Shown piece by piece: positions 13,335-23,440 of a stretch of DNA of 64,000 bases. Below the pieces are notes generated by a model that had not been told where the DNA came from, did no database searches, and saw only the letters and a program-made list of their open reading frames with translations. Origin of the DNA: Hemicentrotus pulcherrimus (Eukaryota; Echinodermata; Echinoidea; Camarodonta; Strongylocentrotidae); NCBI GenBank assembly GCA_003118195.1, contig BEXV01000952.1, positions 98,739 to 162,738 on the forward strand. The letters run 5' to 3'. Numbering within the stretch: the first letter of the stretch is position 1; every line of letters starts with the position of its first letter. Both the position numbers and the translations under genes were made by a program.

Positions 13335-13493
13335 GGGGGGGGGGGGGGGGGGNNNNNNNNNNNNNNNNNNNNNNNNNNNNNNNNNNNNNNNNNNNNNNNN
13401 NNNNNNNNNNNNNNNNNNNNNNNNNNNNNNNNNNNNNNNNNNNNNNNNNNNNNNNNNNNNNNNNNNNNNNNNNNNNNNGGGGGGGGGGGGGGG
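13335..13493. other. Assembly gap inside a poly-G run
   Basis: Eighteen G, then 126 N (13353-13478), then fifteen G. The ORFs reading through it as glycine or proline with X are artefacts. Confidence 0.95.
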
Positions 13494-14260
13494 TGGGCAA
13501 GGGCAGCTCGACCAACAACAGAATCGGCTTAAAATAACATAATCATCATAATAATCTATATCGGACAGTGTATAATTTTCTCGGAACAAGAGTGACAATC
13601 ACATCGCGAATATATTTTTATTGCACCTTTCAATTCTATGCACATCCGGGAAAGTGCCATGCATAATCGAAATCTGCAGAAAGGCCCTTGAGTGGCATTA
13701 AATATGGACGTTGTTCCATCCACAAACGACCATTTATTTTTCCTCCAGGGATGGTGTTTATGTCGTACGGTCCAGTGGGAGTATGATTGATCACATCGCG
13801 TTCACACTGCAAGGAGGCAGAACAAAATCCTTGATTAAAAACTTATATCCAGACACCACATAAATATTACTGACATTTTATAAGAATGATATGCGCTAAA
13901 AAGGTAGGCACCTATAAATTAATGAGGATCAGATGGGTCTTTAACTATACATCACAGCAATGTATACGGACTTTTACCAAAACCAAGACGACTTGATGAA
14001 GTCTAGTTTATTTTCGAGAACAAGGGCCGTGTTTAGGAGCTACCAGGTAGATTGCACACCCCATAACCTTGGTCAAGCTGGTGACTTTGGTCAGAAATTA
14101 TCATCAAAGCAACAACAGCAACAAGAACAACAACAATAACAGCAGACTGTGAGATGGAATCATAGAGAGTAGATTGACCCTCTAGATCACCAAGAATTTA
14201 CTTAAGGTGCAATGAAAGATTGCAAAAACCCTTCCATCAGTCCCCTTAACCAGAAGTAGC
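13494..14260. other. Spacer with a (CAA)n patch
   Basis: An imperfect (CAA)n run sits at 14104-14146. Nothing else is recognised. Confidence 0.5.
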
Positions 14261-14289
14261 GCATGTTGACTAAAATTTAGTCAACATGC
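14261..14289. repeat. 29-bp perfect palindrome
   Basis: Arms of 14 bases (GCATGTTGACTAAA and its complement) surround a single central A. It could fold as a cruciform. It sits directly left of the ATG/GTAATG repeat and the larger hairpin. Confidence 0.85.
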
Positions 14290-14400
14290 AAGTAATGGAT
14301 GCAAGTAATGGATGTAATGTAATGATAATGGAATGATGATGTAATGTAATGATAATGATGATGATGATGATGAGTAATGATGTAATGTAATGGATGCAAG
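14290..14400. repeat. Degenerate GTAATG/ATG tandem repeat
   Basis: Built of ATG, TAATG and GGATGCAAGTAATG units. The longer unit GGATGCAAGTAATG appears at both ends and merges into the left arm of the hairpin at 14388. Confidence 0.8.
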
Positions 14401-14462
14401 TAATGCGCTTTTTCTCTGTTGCATTATGCAACAGAGAAAAAGCGCATTACTTGCATCCATTA
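14388..14462. repeat. 36-bp perfect inverted repeat, 3-base loop
   Basis: The left arm 14388-14423 and right arm 14427-14462 are exact reverse complements separated by TTA. The arm contains GCGCTTTTTCTCTGTTGCA. This is far beyond chance for this window length and should form a stable hairpin or cruciform. The origin is unknown: it may be a recent inverted duplication or a small hairpin element. Confidence 0.95.
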
Positions 14463-16443
14463 AGTGACGTCACACAATCAAAAATGTCTTAAGAGAACAT
14501 GACACGTACGTGACAAATTCACGTACACCACATATCGCTTGATTTACACCATCTACTTCATATTCATCTCGTGCTCGAGGGAGGTTTATAATTATGAGGG
14601 ATAATCTACAGCTAGTCGGACATGAGGCGTCAATTGCCTGACGCAAGACGCAAACAAGAAGAAAAACAGGAGGGGGAGAGAAGTCTCTACGGACTAGTGT
14701 GGTGTAGTGGAGGTACTAAGACCGCAAGCTCAGACTAGAACAGTGAAAATACTGACTGAGTTCCTCATATACGCATGGGTTGGATGTTTCATTTCCTTCC
14801 TTCCCCTAACACAGACCCCTTTCTTTCCAATGTTTTCTCTCTGCAAAGCTTACCCAATGCTTAATGGCAATTTCGATCACATCTTTTTTTATTTATCATC
14901 CATCATGTACGGTATAATCTGCATTATATATTACGTATCGCATTGTTTGATTTATTTGTGGGGAGAAAAATATGAATAGAAATTGAATGTTGAATATAAT
15001 AATCAGCCCGAGTTCAGAACCGCAATCTTCTGATTACCTGACGAGAGCAAGCCGAGTTAATACCACAGCAAACATCACAAGCGATGTGTTTGCCTTTAAT
15101 GTAGAGAGGTACTCTAAACATTAATAATAAATTAGCTTCCAATGCGCATCTTGTCAGTAAGTGTGATTATTTTCCTTTTCTTTCCTGTTTTTTCGTTGCA
15201 AGTCGACTTTCCCCTTTTGTTTGATATATTAAAGGCAATTTTATTCTAAAAACCCCAAGTACATCAAGCTTCACCTTTACGTTACAACATGTAGCCCTAC
15301 CTGTTTATACTTTAAGTTGACTATGTATTCACCATATCAGTTAGTACAGTTTCTATACAGTCATATTCCACACAAATACGCGAGCGCCAACACAAAAAAA
15401 TAAAACTATCAATTCTAATGAAAAAGTATATCCAAAATGACTTAGAAACCAGCGGAATCAAATTTTAAATCAAATCAAGTATGATACGAGGACGGAAAAG
15501 TGGGAGCAATGGGAACATTACCGCTTTGCTCTTGAAGAATCCGCCATGCACCGGGATGAGAGCTCTCGAACAACGAGAGAAACGGCAAGCAGATATATCA
15601 ATTAATTTCAAACAAAATCAATATTAATCTAATAAATCTGCATGATATATTCCTTATCCCGTCTCTGAAGCTCCGACTGGTGGAATGGATAGATAGAGCT
15701 TACATACTTGAGAGCCAGTGTTTCTTGGGAGGAAAAAGGAGTGTTATATGAAGGCAAAGGTCGGGAGATGGGTCAGCAAACAGATCAAGAAGGAACACAT
15801 ATATACAATAAACATTAAGATGTTTGCCCCAAATGTATCATGATTTTTCTTTCACATGACCTTACTTTTATATTGGAGACGCGTGCTCGACTTAGTGAAG
15901 TGTTTGCTTTTTGAAGTCCCGCTTTAAGAGAAGATGAACGCAAATCTCTAAAAGACATAGATATTGCACACTACTTTGAACTGGATACACAATTATGTCC
16001 AGTGTGGCGAAACAAAATTCGACTCTAACCTTTCTTTTAAATTATCAAGATATTCTTTAATTATGAATTAAGACGAAATAACTTCCATTTGCAAATGATC
16101 CCAAAGCGAATTTAAATCAATGATATTATCCTGTCGATAAAAAGACGATGATAAATTTCTCATCTCATTTTAATATGCGCAGTGTCCCCGTTTCACAAGG
16201 TTCAACCATTACAAGATGTGGAATAGTTTGCAGCAATAATATTGAAGACAAAGGTTCGTAGAGATGTATTCAAGCCTTAATGGAGTTATCTATACACATC
16301 GGCAGCAAGCGACAAAATGAGAGTAGTATGGAAGATTTGTAATAATTCAAACCATCTTATTCGCTTTCCTCAACGGACTCTTTTGAGCAATAATTATAAT
16401 AATATGGAGCTAACGCACTGAATGATTAATTCACTCGATTGTT
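14463..16443. other. AT-rich spacer with a tRNA-like relic
   Basis: Apart from the relic at 15002-15066, no element is recognised. A GTCA followed by GTAAGT at 15152-15158 is an isolated donor-like site. Confidence 0.45.
15002..15066 (-). pseudogene. Degenerate tRNA-like sequence (SINE head?)
   Basis: Read on the minus strand, the sequence shows a weak A-box (TAACTCGGCTTG), then CAGGTAATCAG where an anticodon arm would be, then GGTTCTGAACTC, which is a B-box with one change. Order and spacing fit a tRNA or tRNA-derived SINE head. The arms do not pair well and I cannot identify a SINE body after it. Confidence 0.35.
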
Positions 16444-16701
16444 TTAGGACCTCAATTTTGCTTCTATCATTTCCCACTGCTCATTCAGCTGCGCCAGAGG
16501 ATCAATATCCAACCGTACGCACGGTATCGTATCTGCCCAAATGATAGGGGTGGCACCATATCAAGTAATGGTCGTTGATAATTAGTCTACCTGAAAATCG
16601 AACGTTCCCATGCAAATGCGTCTCTTGATCTGCTGATCAGTCCAGGTGCACATTAAGCAAGAATCGCTTGAATTTCCCCGATATACTATGTCGTTACCAA
16701 C
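16444..16701 (-). other. Cys-containing exon-like stretch, unknown gene
   Basis: On the minus strand, a pyrimidine tract made by the complement of the (GAA)n repeat ends in CTCAAG at 16702. An open frame of 37 codons follows (16701-16591), with peptide pieces SSDSCLMCTWTDQQ and KRRICMGTFDFQ. It ends at CAG followed by GTAGAC, a usable donor. The same frame, after two stops, continues as a protein-like segment (WADTIPCVRLDIDPLAQ) to TAA at 16444. It is either a 111-nt exon plus chance, or a decayed coding stretch. No family is recognised; the CxxC pattern with a further Cys hints at an extracellular or zinc-binding fold. Confidence 0.3.
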
Positions 16702-16710
16702 CTTGAGTCG

Positions 16711-16810
16711 AAGAAGAAGAGAGAAGGAGAAGGAAAATGAGGAGAACACAAAAATAGAAGTAGTAGAAGAAGAAGAAGAAGAATGAGAAGAAGAAGAAAG
16801 AAAAACAAAA
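16711..16810. repeat. (GAA)n-rich tract
   Basis: Imperfect GAA, GTA and GAAA repeat of about 100 bases. On the minus strand it forms a polypyrimidine tract directly upstream of the exon-like stretch ending at 16701. Confidence 0.85.
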
Positions 16811-17170
16811 TAGGTGAATTACTGGATTTTCCTAGAACTTGTAGCGGAAATCTGGCTGATGTGGGCTAACGTTACAGTTTGAAGGAGTCGTCTCACATTC
16901 TGTACAATTAGGTTATGAAGCAGGATAGCCACAACCTAGTGGCATTATAGGGTTGTCCAGGGACAGTTTCTTGATAAAAGATTGGCTTCTAGTTCAATTA
17001 TAGGAGATAGAGTAACCTGTAGAGGAGACAAAATATCCTTCCGCCAATTTTATCACTTCTGTGATCTCACGACTCGAACGTCTAACCTTAGCTGCAAGGA
17101 CTGTCATACAATATAGCAAGAGGTAATACCGACTAATGCTGAGTTGCTTACAAAGTATCACTCGGGTACT

Positions 17171-17760
17171 AACCTTCTGGATAAGAGCGTATTTTTGAGT
17201 AAAGCTTGGAGACATCGCAATTTCGTGCCTGTTAAGAAAACATTTTATGCAGGGACAGTCGTGATCATTTATAGGAAGTTCGTGTCACTTGGCAATACTC
17301 AAAGTAGACCCTCCTGCATACCAAGTTAGACCACTAGTAACAATTGATAATGCAATTATAAAATATGGTGCTGCAAAAATGCCCCCTTGATGCTGACATT
17401 CTGTATGTACCCATGTGGCAATTCTTTGATTTTTATGTTCCATTTTGAACATTTAATCGAACATATATTTACTTTACCTATATCACAAGGAATTGACCAC
17501 CGAGGTCAAACTCTGGAGTTCCTAAAGGACGTACTAGCATTAGACTTTGTGAGGCACTATAGACAAAAGATCACCTATGCTGGCAAGTGTTCCAAACACA
17601 GGAACGGGCTTTTATGATGCAGTGCCTCAGACTATGGGCAAGATGAGCCAATATTTTTCTTTCATCGAGTACTTTCTTACACATAAAAAAGCGGGACAGC
17701 GTATCTGTTGTTAGACGGAGATGTTCCTTTGTTGATAGGACTCTACCGATCAGTCTAGGT
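17171..17760 (+). pseudogene. Decayed DDE transposase fragment (pogo/Tigger-like)
   Basis: Three segments in order resemble the DDE_1 superfamily endonuclease core. First, around 17390-17449, the peptide TFCMYPCGNSLIFMFHF follows the family pattern of a hydrophobic strand, AAGN, then PPMFIF. Second, in another frame at 17634-17690, GKMSQYFSFIEYFLTHKK fits the GWM-x3-F-x2-W-x2-HF-x2-H pattern. Third, back in the first frame at 17690-17722, YLLLDGD fits the LLLLDGH motif that carries the second catalytic Asp (codon 17714-17716), with His replaced by Asp. A possible first-Asp motif, NLLDKSVF, starts at 17171 in the same frame, but it lies about 30 residues too far upstream. Stops and frame changes show that it is inactive. 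The motifs are recalled from family knowledge, not from a search. Confidence 0.45.
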
Positions 17761-18106
17761 CCTCAATTGGTTAGCCAAAAAAATTATTGCCCTGTCAAGT
17801 TTGAACGGTAAAAAGGGGTTTTTCCATCAGTTTCTGCCAATATCTACTATTTCATTAGGAATATGAGGGTTTTACTATTTATAAAATTTCGTCACGATAT
17901 GTTTAAAACACGAACAGATTAGAAAGAAACCTTACACGTGTAATTTATTCACTTAGACTTTAGCTATTATCAGGTATAATATTTCCCTTAAATATTGTCT
18001 AAAGATAATAAACAAGGCAGCTTCCTTTATAGCGGAGCTCTATACACAAAGAAAATACATTTTCTGCATGCATATTGTGTCAGGTATGGAGAGTACTATA
18101 GTGCTG
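17761..18106. other. Spacer between transposase relic and foldback element
   Basis: The third Asp/Glu region of the transposase relic is not recognisable here. Nothing else is seen. Confidence 0.4.
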
Positions 18107-18365
18107 GGAGCCCCACAACTTTGATGGCAAAATTTCAATGAAATTGTATCATAATCTGAAAGAGGATTGTCTTTAATGACACATTGCTGCAAGGATTTTC
18201 AAAACCAATGTGTTTGAAGTCGACAACCCAAATTATGGATTCTTTTATCAATATATTTTTCCGGTCAAAACCTTTGCAGAAGTTTGTCTTAAATGACATT
18301 CTCTGTCCCATTATGATACAATATTATTTGTGTGAAATTTTGCCATCAAATTTTTGGAGGGGCTT
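18107..18365. mobile_element. Foldback (MITE-like) element, about 259 bp
   Basis: The left side holds GGGAGCCCC then TTTGATGGCAAAATTTCA then ATTGTATCATAAT. The right side holds the same blocks inverted, ending AAATTTTGCCATCAAA and GGAGGGGCTT. Inner blocks (CTTTAATGACA, CTGCAAGGATTTT) are also inverted with changes, so the whole element folds back on itself. It is followed by a short GGGGCTTTAGA tandem to about 18395. The ORF at 18184-18390 is a by-product. Confidence 0.65.
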
Positions 18366-18370
18366 AAAAG

Positions 18371-20080
18371 GGGCTTTAGATGGGCTTTAGAGGGGTTCAA
18401 AGAGTCTCGCATGATCGAAAAGCATACGATATCTTTCCTAAATTTACTACTCTCTCACAGTTAGATTTCGATGTTTCATATTTCATTGTTTCATAATTGC
18501 AAGCTTACGTGATCATGTAAAACAAAGTAAAGCGAATATTAAAGAGAGTGTTGCCCCCATAAAGGCTCCTCATAACCAGGCTAAATAACGCATTTGTTTT
18601 GAAAACACGTACATTTCGACAATGTTATCAACCCGATGGGTGATTTGGCAATCTATATTTTGCTGCTGAACTGACATTTTAATGAGTCTCTCGACATGAA
18701 GAGATTTGATTCGTCACCCGTTTTTGTAATCCATACGTCAAGCATTAAGCTTTATATTTCCGATTCATTTCGTGTTTCGCATAATTAAGTGCATTGATAT
18801 TGGATAGCAACTTTGGGAAAGGGTATTACTCGACATTATGGAAAGGTTTCAATTTCTGGCTGCCGGTTAAAGGCATACAAAAATCAAATATTGTTTTGAG
18901 TGGAGCAACTGAAGAAATGATTCAGACAATCTTCTTGCTGATTGTTTCGGCTCCAGATTGTAAATAATCTGGGTGTTTTGCTTTTCTTGACTGGTGGGTA
19001 ATACAAGACCGTTGCACTATCCGACCAGGGTTCCCACTAGCATCATGCTGTTGATGTTCAGATATCAGAGACAATCTTGAAATTAAGTAGGGGTTCTCTC
19101 GATGTTTCATGGCAACAACTTCTCTTTCTGACTCAAGCATTTCATCCTTATCTGCTAATTCACCATGAGAATAAAGTGTTAAAAGCGGTAAGGAATAAGG
19201 ATACTCTATGATACCGCTTAAATGAGAATGTTATAGGGCTGATGTGAACTGAGCATTAACTACGATATTCTGTTCAAGAATGTCATGCTGCTTATGACAT
19301 TAATCTGAGTAATACACTGTTTTACCTCATTTATGTTCTCATGCGAATACATCTTCAAAGCTTCAAAGATAAAAAAAAAATGAATATTATGATTGATTTC
19401 ACTGTGGGGCTAAATATATCAAAGAACTTTCTCAATCTATATCTCCCTTCTCCCTTCTCTTTCAATCTCTCTTCGGGTTCTCAACTGTGTTCGCTCTCCA
19501 TTTCCTTCCTCCAATATTCTTCCAACTTATTCTTGAACCACTTCTACATTCCTGGTTCCAACATCGCAGCTGTCATGTCTCTTCCACACAGTCTCGCTAC
19601 CAAAGCACCCATTAGTAGAGATCCGAACCACATCGCATCTATGAGAATTTCATTTCATCTGCAGATGTTTCATCTTCCTTGCAGACAATCGTATACAATT
19701 CTTACTCTCGCAGCCTTTTAACCTAGATTCTCGCGCCATTGCAACCCTACCCCTCGCGAAAGTGGTAAAGATATATTAAATGCGTTCTATATGCGAAGGG
19801 GCGTATACCGATGCAACCTGTGCGCTTTAAAGCTTTTGGATGGCGACTCAAAATTACGAGTGAAGACGGGAAAGAAAAGAGCAAGCAGGCGTACGTGCCA
19901 ATATCGGACGAGAATCCGAACGGGCATCACTTTCTTCAAATATGGTTGCCATGCCAACTGAACACGATACCCACAAGGAGATGGAGCGCGGAATGATATT
20001 GTAAACTGGCCCATTTTTTAATTGTGAAGGATATTTACACCATGCTCTGCTTGGTCTTGTTCCATGATTTCTTCGTGTAG
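18371..20080. other. Spacer; one unassigned ATG ORF
   Basis: The only item of note is an ATG ORF at 19811-19996 (+). It has a charged middle (KITSEDGKEKSKQAYVPIS) and locally higher GC, and it lies 85 bases before the Cys-rich relic. It might belong to the same decayed element, but I do not recognise it. Confidence 0.35.
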
Positions 20081-20606
20081 AGTGCCTCCGAGAAAAACGG
20101 CAGAAAAGAACAATTTGCCACCATTAGAAGGTATTATTTGTGCAGTTGGAAGTGGGGATGGTGCCGCGTTGAAATACAGCAAACAAACCGGTACCTATTC
20201 AGCAACGATAGTAATGTCTTTGATAAAGTGATTGATGTTGTTAGCATACATTACCCAGTAGCAATTATGAATATGAAAGAAAGGTGTTCACACTGTATGA
20301 ATTGCTCACGTGTTTGCAAGTATCCGCAACAATCTTTCATATAATGCTTATCCAATGGTGGATTATGTAAACGACCATATTATTGTTCTTATTCCGCTAA
20401 ATGGTTGCACTCTGTGTGTAAGGAAGGTAAAATTACAGCAGTGTTAACAAACCTTTTCTGCAAATGGTTGTGTAAAAGGTGCGTGCTGCTCAAAAAGAAC
20501 AAAGCTTACGGCCATGAGAAATATAAAGGCAAGTACAGCCTGTCTTTTACAATATCAAGCGGGTAAATTTGTAATAAAACATGTTCAAGATGTCGAGCCA
20601 TGGCCT
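20081..20606 (+). pseudogene. Decayed Cys-rich tail of a transposon-type protein
   Basis: One frame is open from 20081 to about 20459 apart from a single TAA at 20342. It is unusually Cys-rich (ERCSHCMNCSRVCKYPQQ, then SNGGLCKRPYYCSY), ending VLTNLFC. A frameshift at about 20460 continues as NGCVKGACCSKRTKL and KASTAC to TAA at 20607. The combined pattern (NGC-x3-CxC-KRT-x-L, then a short spacer and more Cys) resembles the CxC tail found on many metazoan transposon-associated proteins. Two indels or stops at least make it inactive. The assignment is from memory of the motif, and the mobile-element family is not identified. Confidence 0.4.
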
Positions 20607-23314
20607 TAAGACACTTTATACAACCAAAATATGTAAATAGCCCATTTCACTATAGCTAAATTGCTAAAATTGGTCATAAAGATGCGGAATATTCGCAACA
20701 CCGACGGTAGGTTTTGAGTTACTGCAAAGATTCATAACCAAACGTTACATCCCTGCTTTCTTCCTCCATCCACGCAAGAATTTTCTCAAATCACTGACAA
20801 TCATAATTTCAAATAATAGTGAATGCCGAACTCGTTAAATCTAGTATAACCCCGCAACATTATCCTAATAAAACTGAAATAGGCCAATGGTATTTTATTC
20901 AATCGAGCCAAAGACGTGTTCTACATCACTATTTGCAACACAGACTGTAATTTCTAAGATAATCTGCCTGATTCGCATGTGGCTTTGTTTCTCAAGGGAA
21001 TTCATATCTAAGCGAGATGTATGCTGATTTTCCCGGCAATCGAATTTGCCCTTTCCACCATCTATACGGGAATGTGAGACGTGGGGCGTATGACCCAGAT
21101 CGAACGTTTACACTCCTGCAGAGAGTCCTAAGCTGTTTGAATTGTGATCATTAATATTTGGCCCATGGTCGACACGCTGGTTTAGATAAGCTCATGTGTT
21201 AGAATGATGTGACGTAGCTCTTCAGCTGGACNTTTGTGTAGGATCTTATTCCAGATACATTGGCCTGTTTCTTCAAAAAAAGTCTTTACAAAAATGGAAC
21301 TTTCTGCAATGTTGACAAAATTCAGAATATGTCGACATGGTAGGTTCATGCATTGATAAACAAATATTTGTGTGTTTAATAAGAAGGAAGTATATACTTT
21401 GAAAGAAGAATTAACAATGCTGCTCAAATGATATATCAATAGATACCAAATAAAGCAATACGAATAATCATGATAGATATTCCCGTATTACAACAAGGAG
21501 TTTATTGTGCCTTCTCTTTTCACTCCTATATTAACCAAGCCCATATTGCATTTTATTTCACCCTGCTTTTGCGGAATAGGAGGTTGTCTGAACGGCAAAT
21601 GATAAATGGGTATAAAAAGGTGTTTTTATATTCATGAAGTGGCTTAATTGTTCAGTTGTTCTTTAAAATATTTCAATTAAAAACAGGGAGGAGTGTAGAT
21701 CCTGGACTAGCTCTTTTTCTTCGCCTCAGTGTAAGTCATACCAAATGTCATGGATAGCATACCGCGCAAATGGGAGCCTCCAACATACGTCGCATTGAAG
21801 AGGTGAAACGAAACACACTGGCCTAGATAAACTGATGAATGATCGTTCATTAAAGCATGGATGGAGGGGACCGAGGAAAGAAGAGATGGACATTAGAGTT
21901 CAGAGAAAATCTGATAAAAAATATATAGAGAAAATAGGTCAAAAATTAGGACGGGAGTAAGAGACAGGAACATATAAAAATTCTGCTGGAGAATTTTAAT
22001 TATGGCCGATGTTCATTTTCTTTTCGCAAGGGGAGGAGAAAAGGCTTTATATTTAGTTTTGTTTGCAGATCTTTGTTAAGTAAAATGGCATTGCTGTAGC
22101 AAAATACAAATCACGTGTACATTCTACTATTCATTGTATAAATAATATTACTGCAAGATTAAATCAAGTTGTGGCAAAACTGATTGTAAATCTATAACAA
22201 AATAGATGGTGATGTGCTCATATATTCTCATCATATTCTAATTTTGCATCCTTCCAAAACTTGCCTTATCAGCTTGAACCATAGTTTGGTTGCTTGTAAT
22301 TATGACTTCCATTTTTAAGGACCAGATAATATCAAATTGTGTAAAAGATGGTTGCTTCGGAACTTTTAAGTGACGGTGAGAACGACCAAATACCAGATCC
22401 AAGTTAGATAGTAAAGGAGAGGAAAATACCAGATCTAAGTTAGACAGAAAAACAGTGGCAAAATATTACTCACCGAGTTCCTCTAATAGTCTATCCAATG
22501 GTTATTATCTATGTCACTATTGAGTGACCAATATCCATTATGTCATCATACAATGATTATGAAAAAAGGGAACACGACATCTATGCAAACTGTGTTTTCA
22601 TGTTAACACACGATGTATTGTTGGAATAAAATGGGAGACTTTGTAAAACAAAATAAAATGTTTCTATAAAGTTTGTGATGTGAATGATTTAGATACAACG
22701 TGTGTTATTTTTCTAGTTAGCTTGCGGTGTGTTTGAGTCTAAACAGCAATGATGATTATGAAGGTTTCTTCTTCATTGAGTCAGATTTGTTTGAATTGGC
22801 AATACAGCAACCAATTTAAAGAATATATTCCACGGAGAAAGAAACATAAGAAACCAAAGTTTTGCTTAAGTAACGGTATCCCCGCGAGACAGAAATAACA
22901 ACAGCTACAGAACAAAAAGAGAGGAAGAAGTAACGTCACAATTTCTCATCAAGGAAATCACGAAATTTACCACCTGCAAATAATGACAGAAACGACCCTC
23001 TCATTGAGTGATTGGCTTGTGAACAATTGAAACTGTTTTATATTCTAAAATCAATAGTTTACTACAAACTCATTAGACAAGGTGTTGTATTTCAAAGAAA
23101 GCAATTAATATTGTTCAAGGCAACAGAAACAGATGGGGAAATAAAGGTAAAAACCTGTAGGAAACCCTTAGGAAATAAACACTGTTTGATAATTATGAAA
23201 GAGATTACTTCTCAGAGATGGGCATTGGGAAAGGACTAGACGTATTTCTGTTACACAATAAGAACCATGAGGGAATAGCAGTGTGCCATAGAAGAGTATT
23301 ATAGTGTGACTTAC
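20607..23314. other. AT-rich spacer
   Basis: One unresolved base lies at 21232. The stretch contains the direct repeat at 22388-22447. A CTCG followed by GTGAGTAA donor-like site on the minus strand (exon side near 22474) lacks a good exon. Confidence 0.45.
22388..22447 (+). repeat. 24-bp direct repeat, period 36
   Basis: AAATACCAGATC-AAGTTAGA-AG occurs at 22388-22411 and 22424-22447 with two differences. Confidence 0.8.
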
Positions 23315-23440
23315 CTTCATGAATATACCAAACCACACTGGGGTCGCGTTATGTGACGGAGTGTGACACAACGTGACAGATCGTGACCACAAAAAAGAAC
23401 CACCGTGTTTATCGGTATACAAGCATTGCAGTGAACTCAT
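23315..23440 (-). other. Candidate first coding exon, unknown gene
   Basis: An ATG at 23440 opens 42 codons (MSSLQCLYTDKHGG...) and meets ATGAAG followed by GTAAGT, a perfect donor, at 23315/23314 in phase 0. The frame would continue past the donor, as chance ORFs do. There is no signal peptide or known domain. No CpG-rich promoter is visible upstream on this strand. Confidence 0.25.

Noticed and set aside
13166..13598. Glycine- or proline-rich ORFs with X residues
   Set aside because: They run through the poly-G flanked assembly gap.
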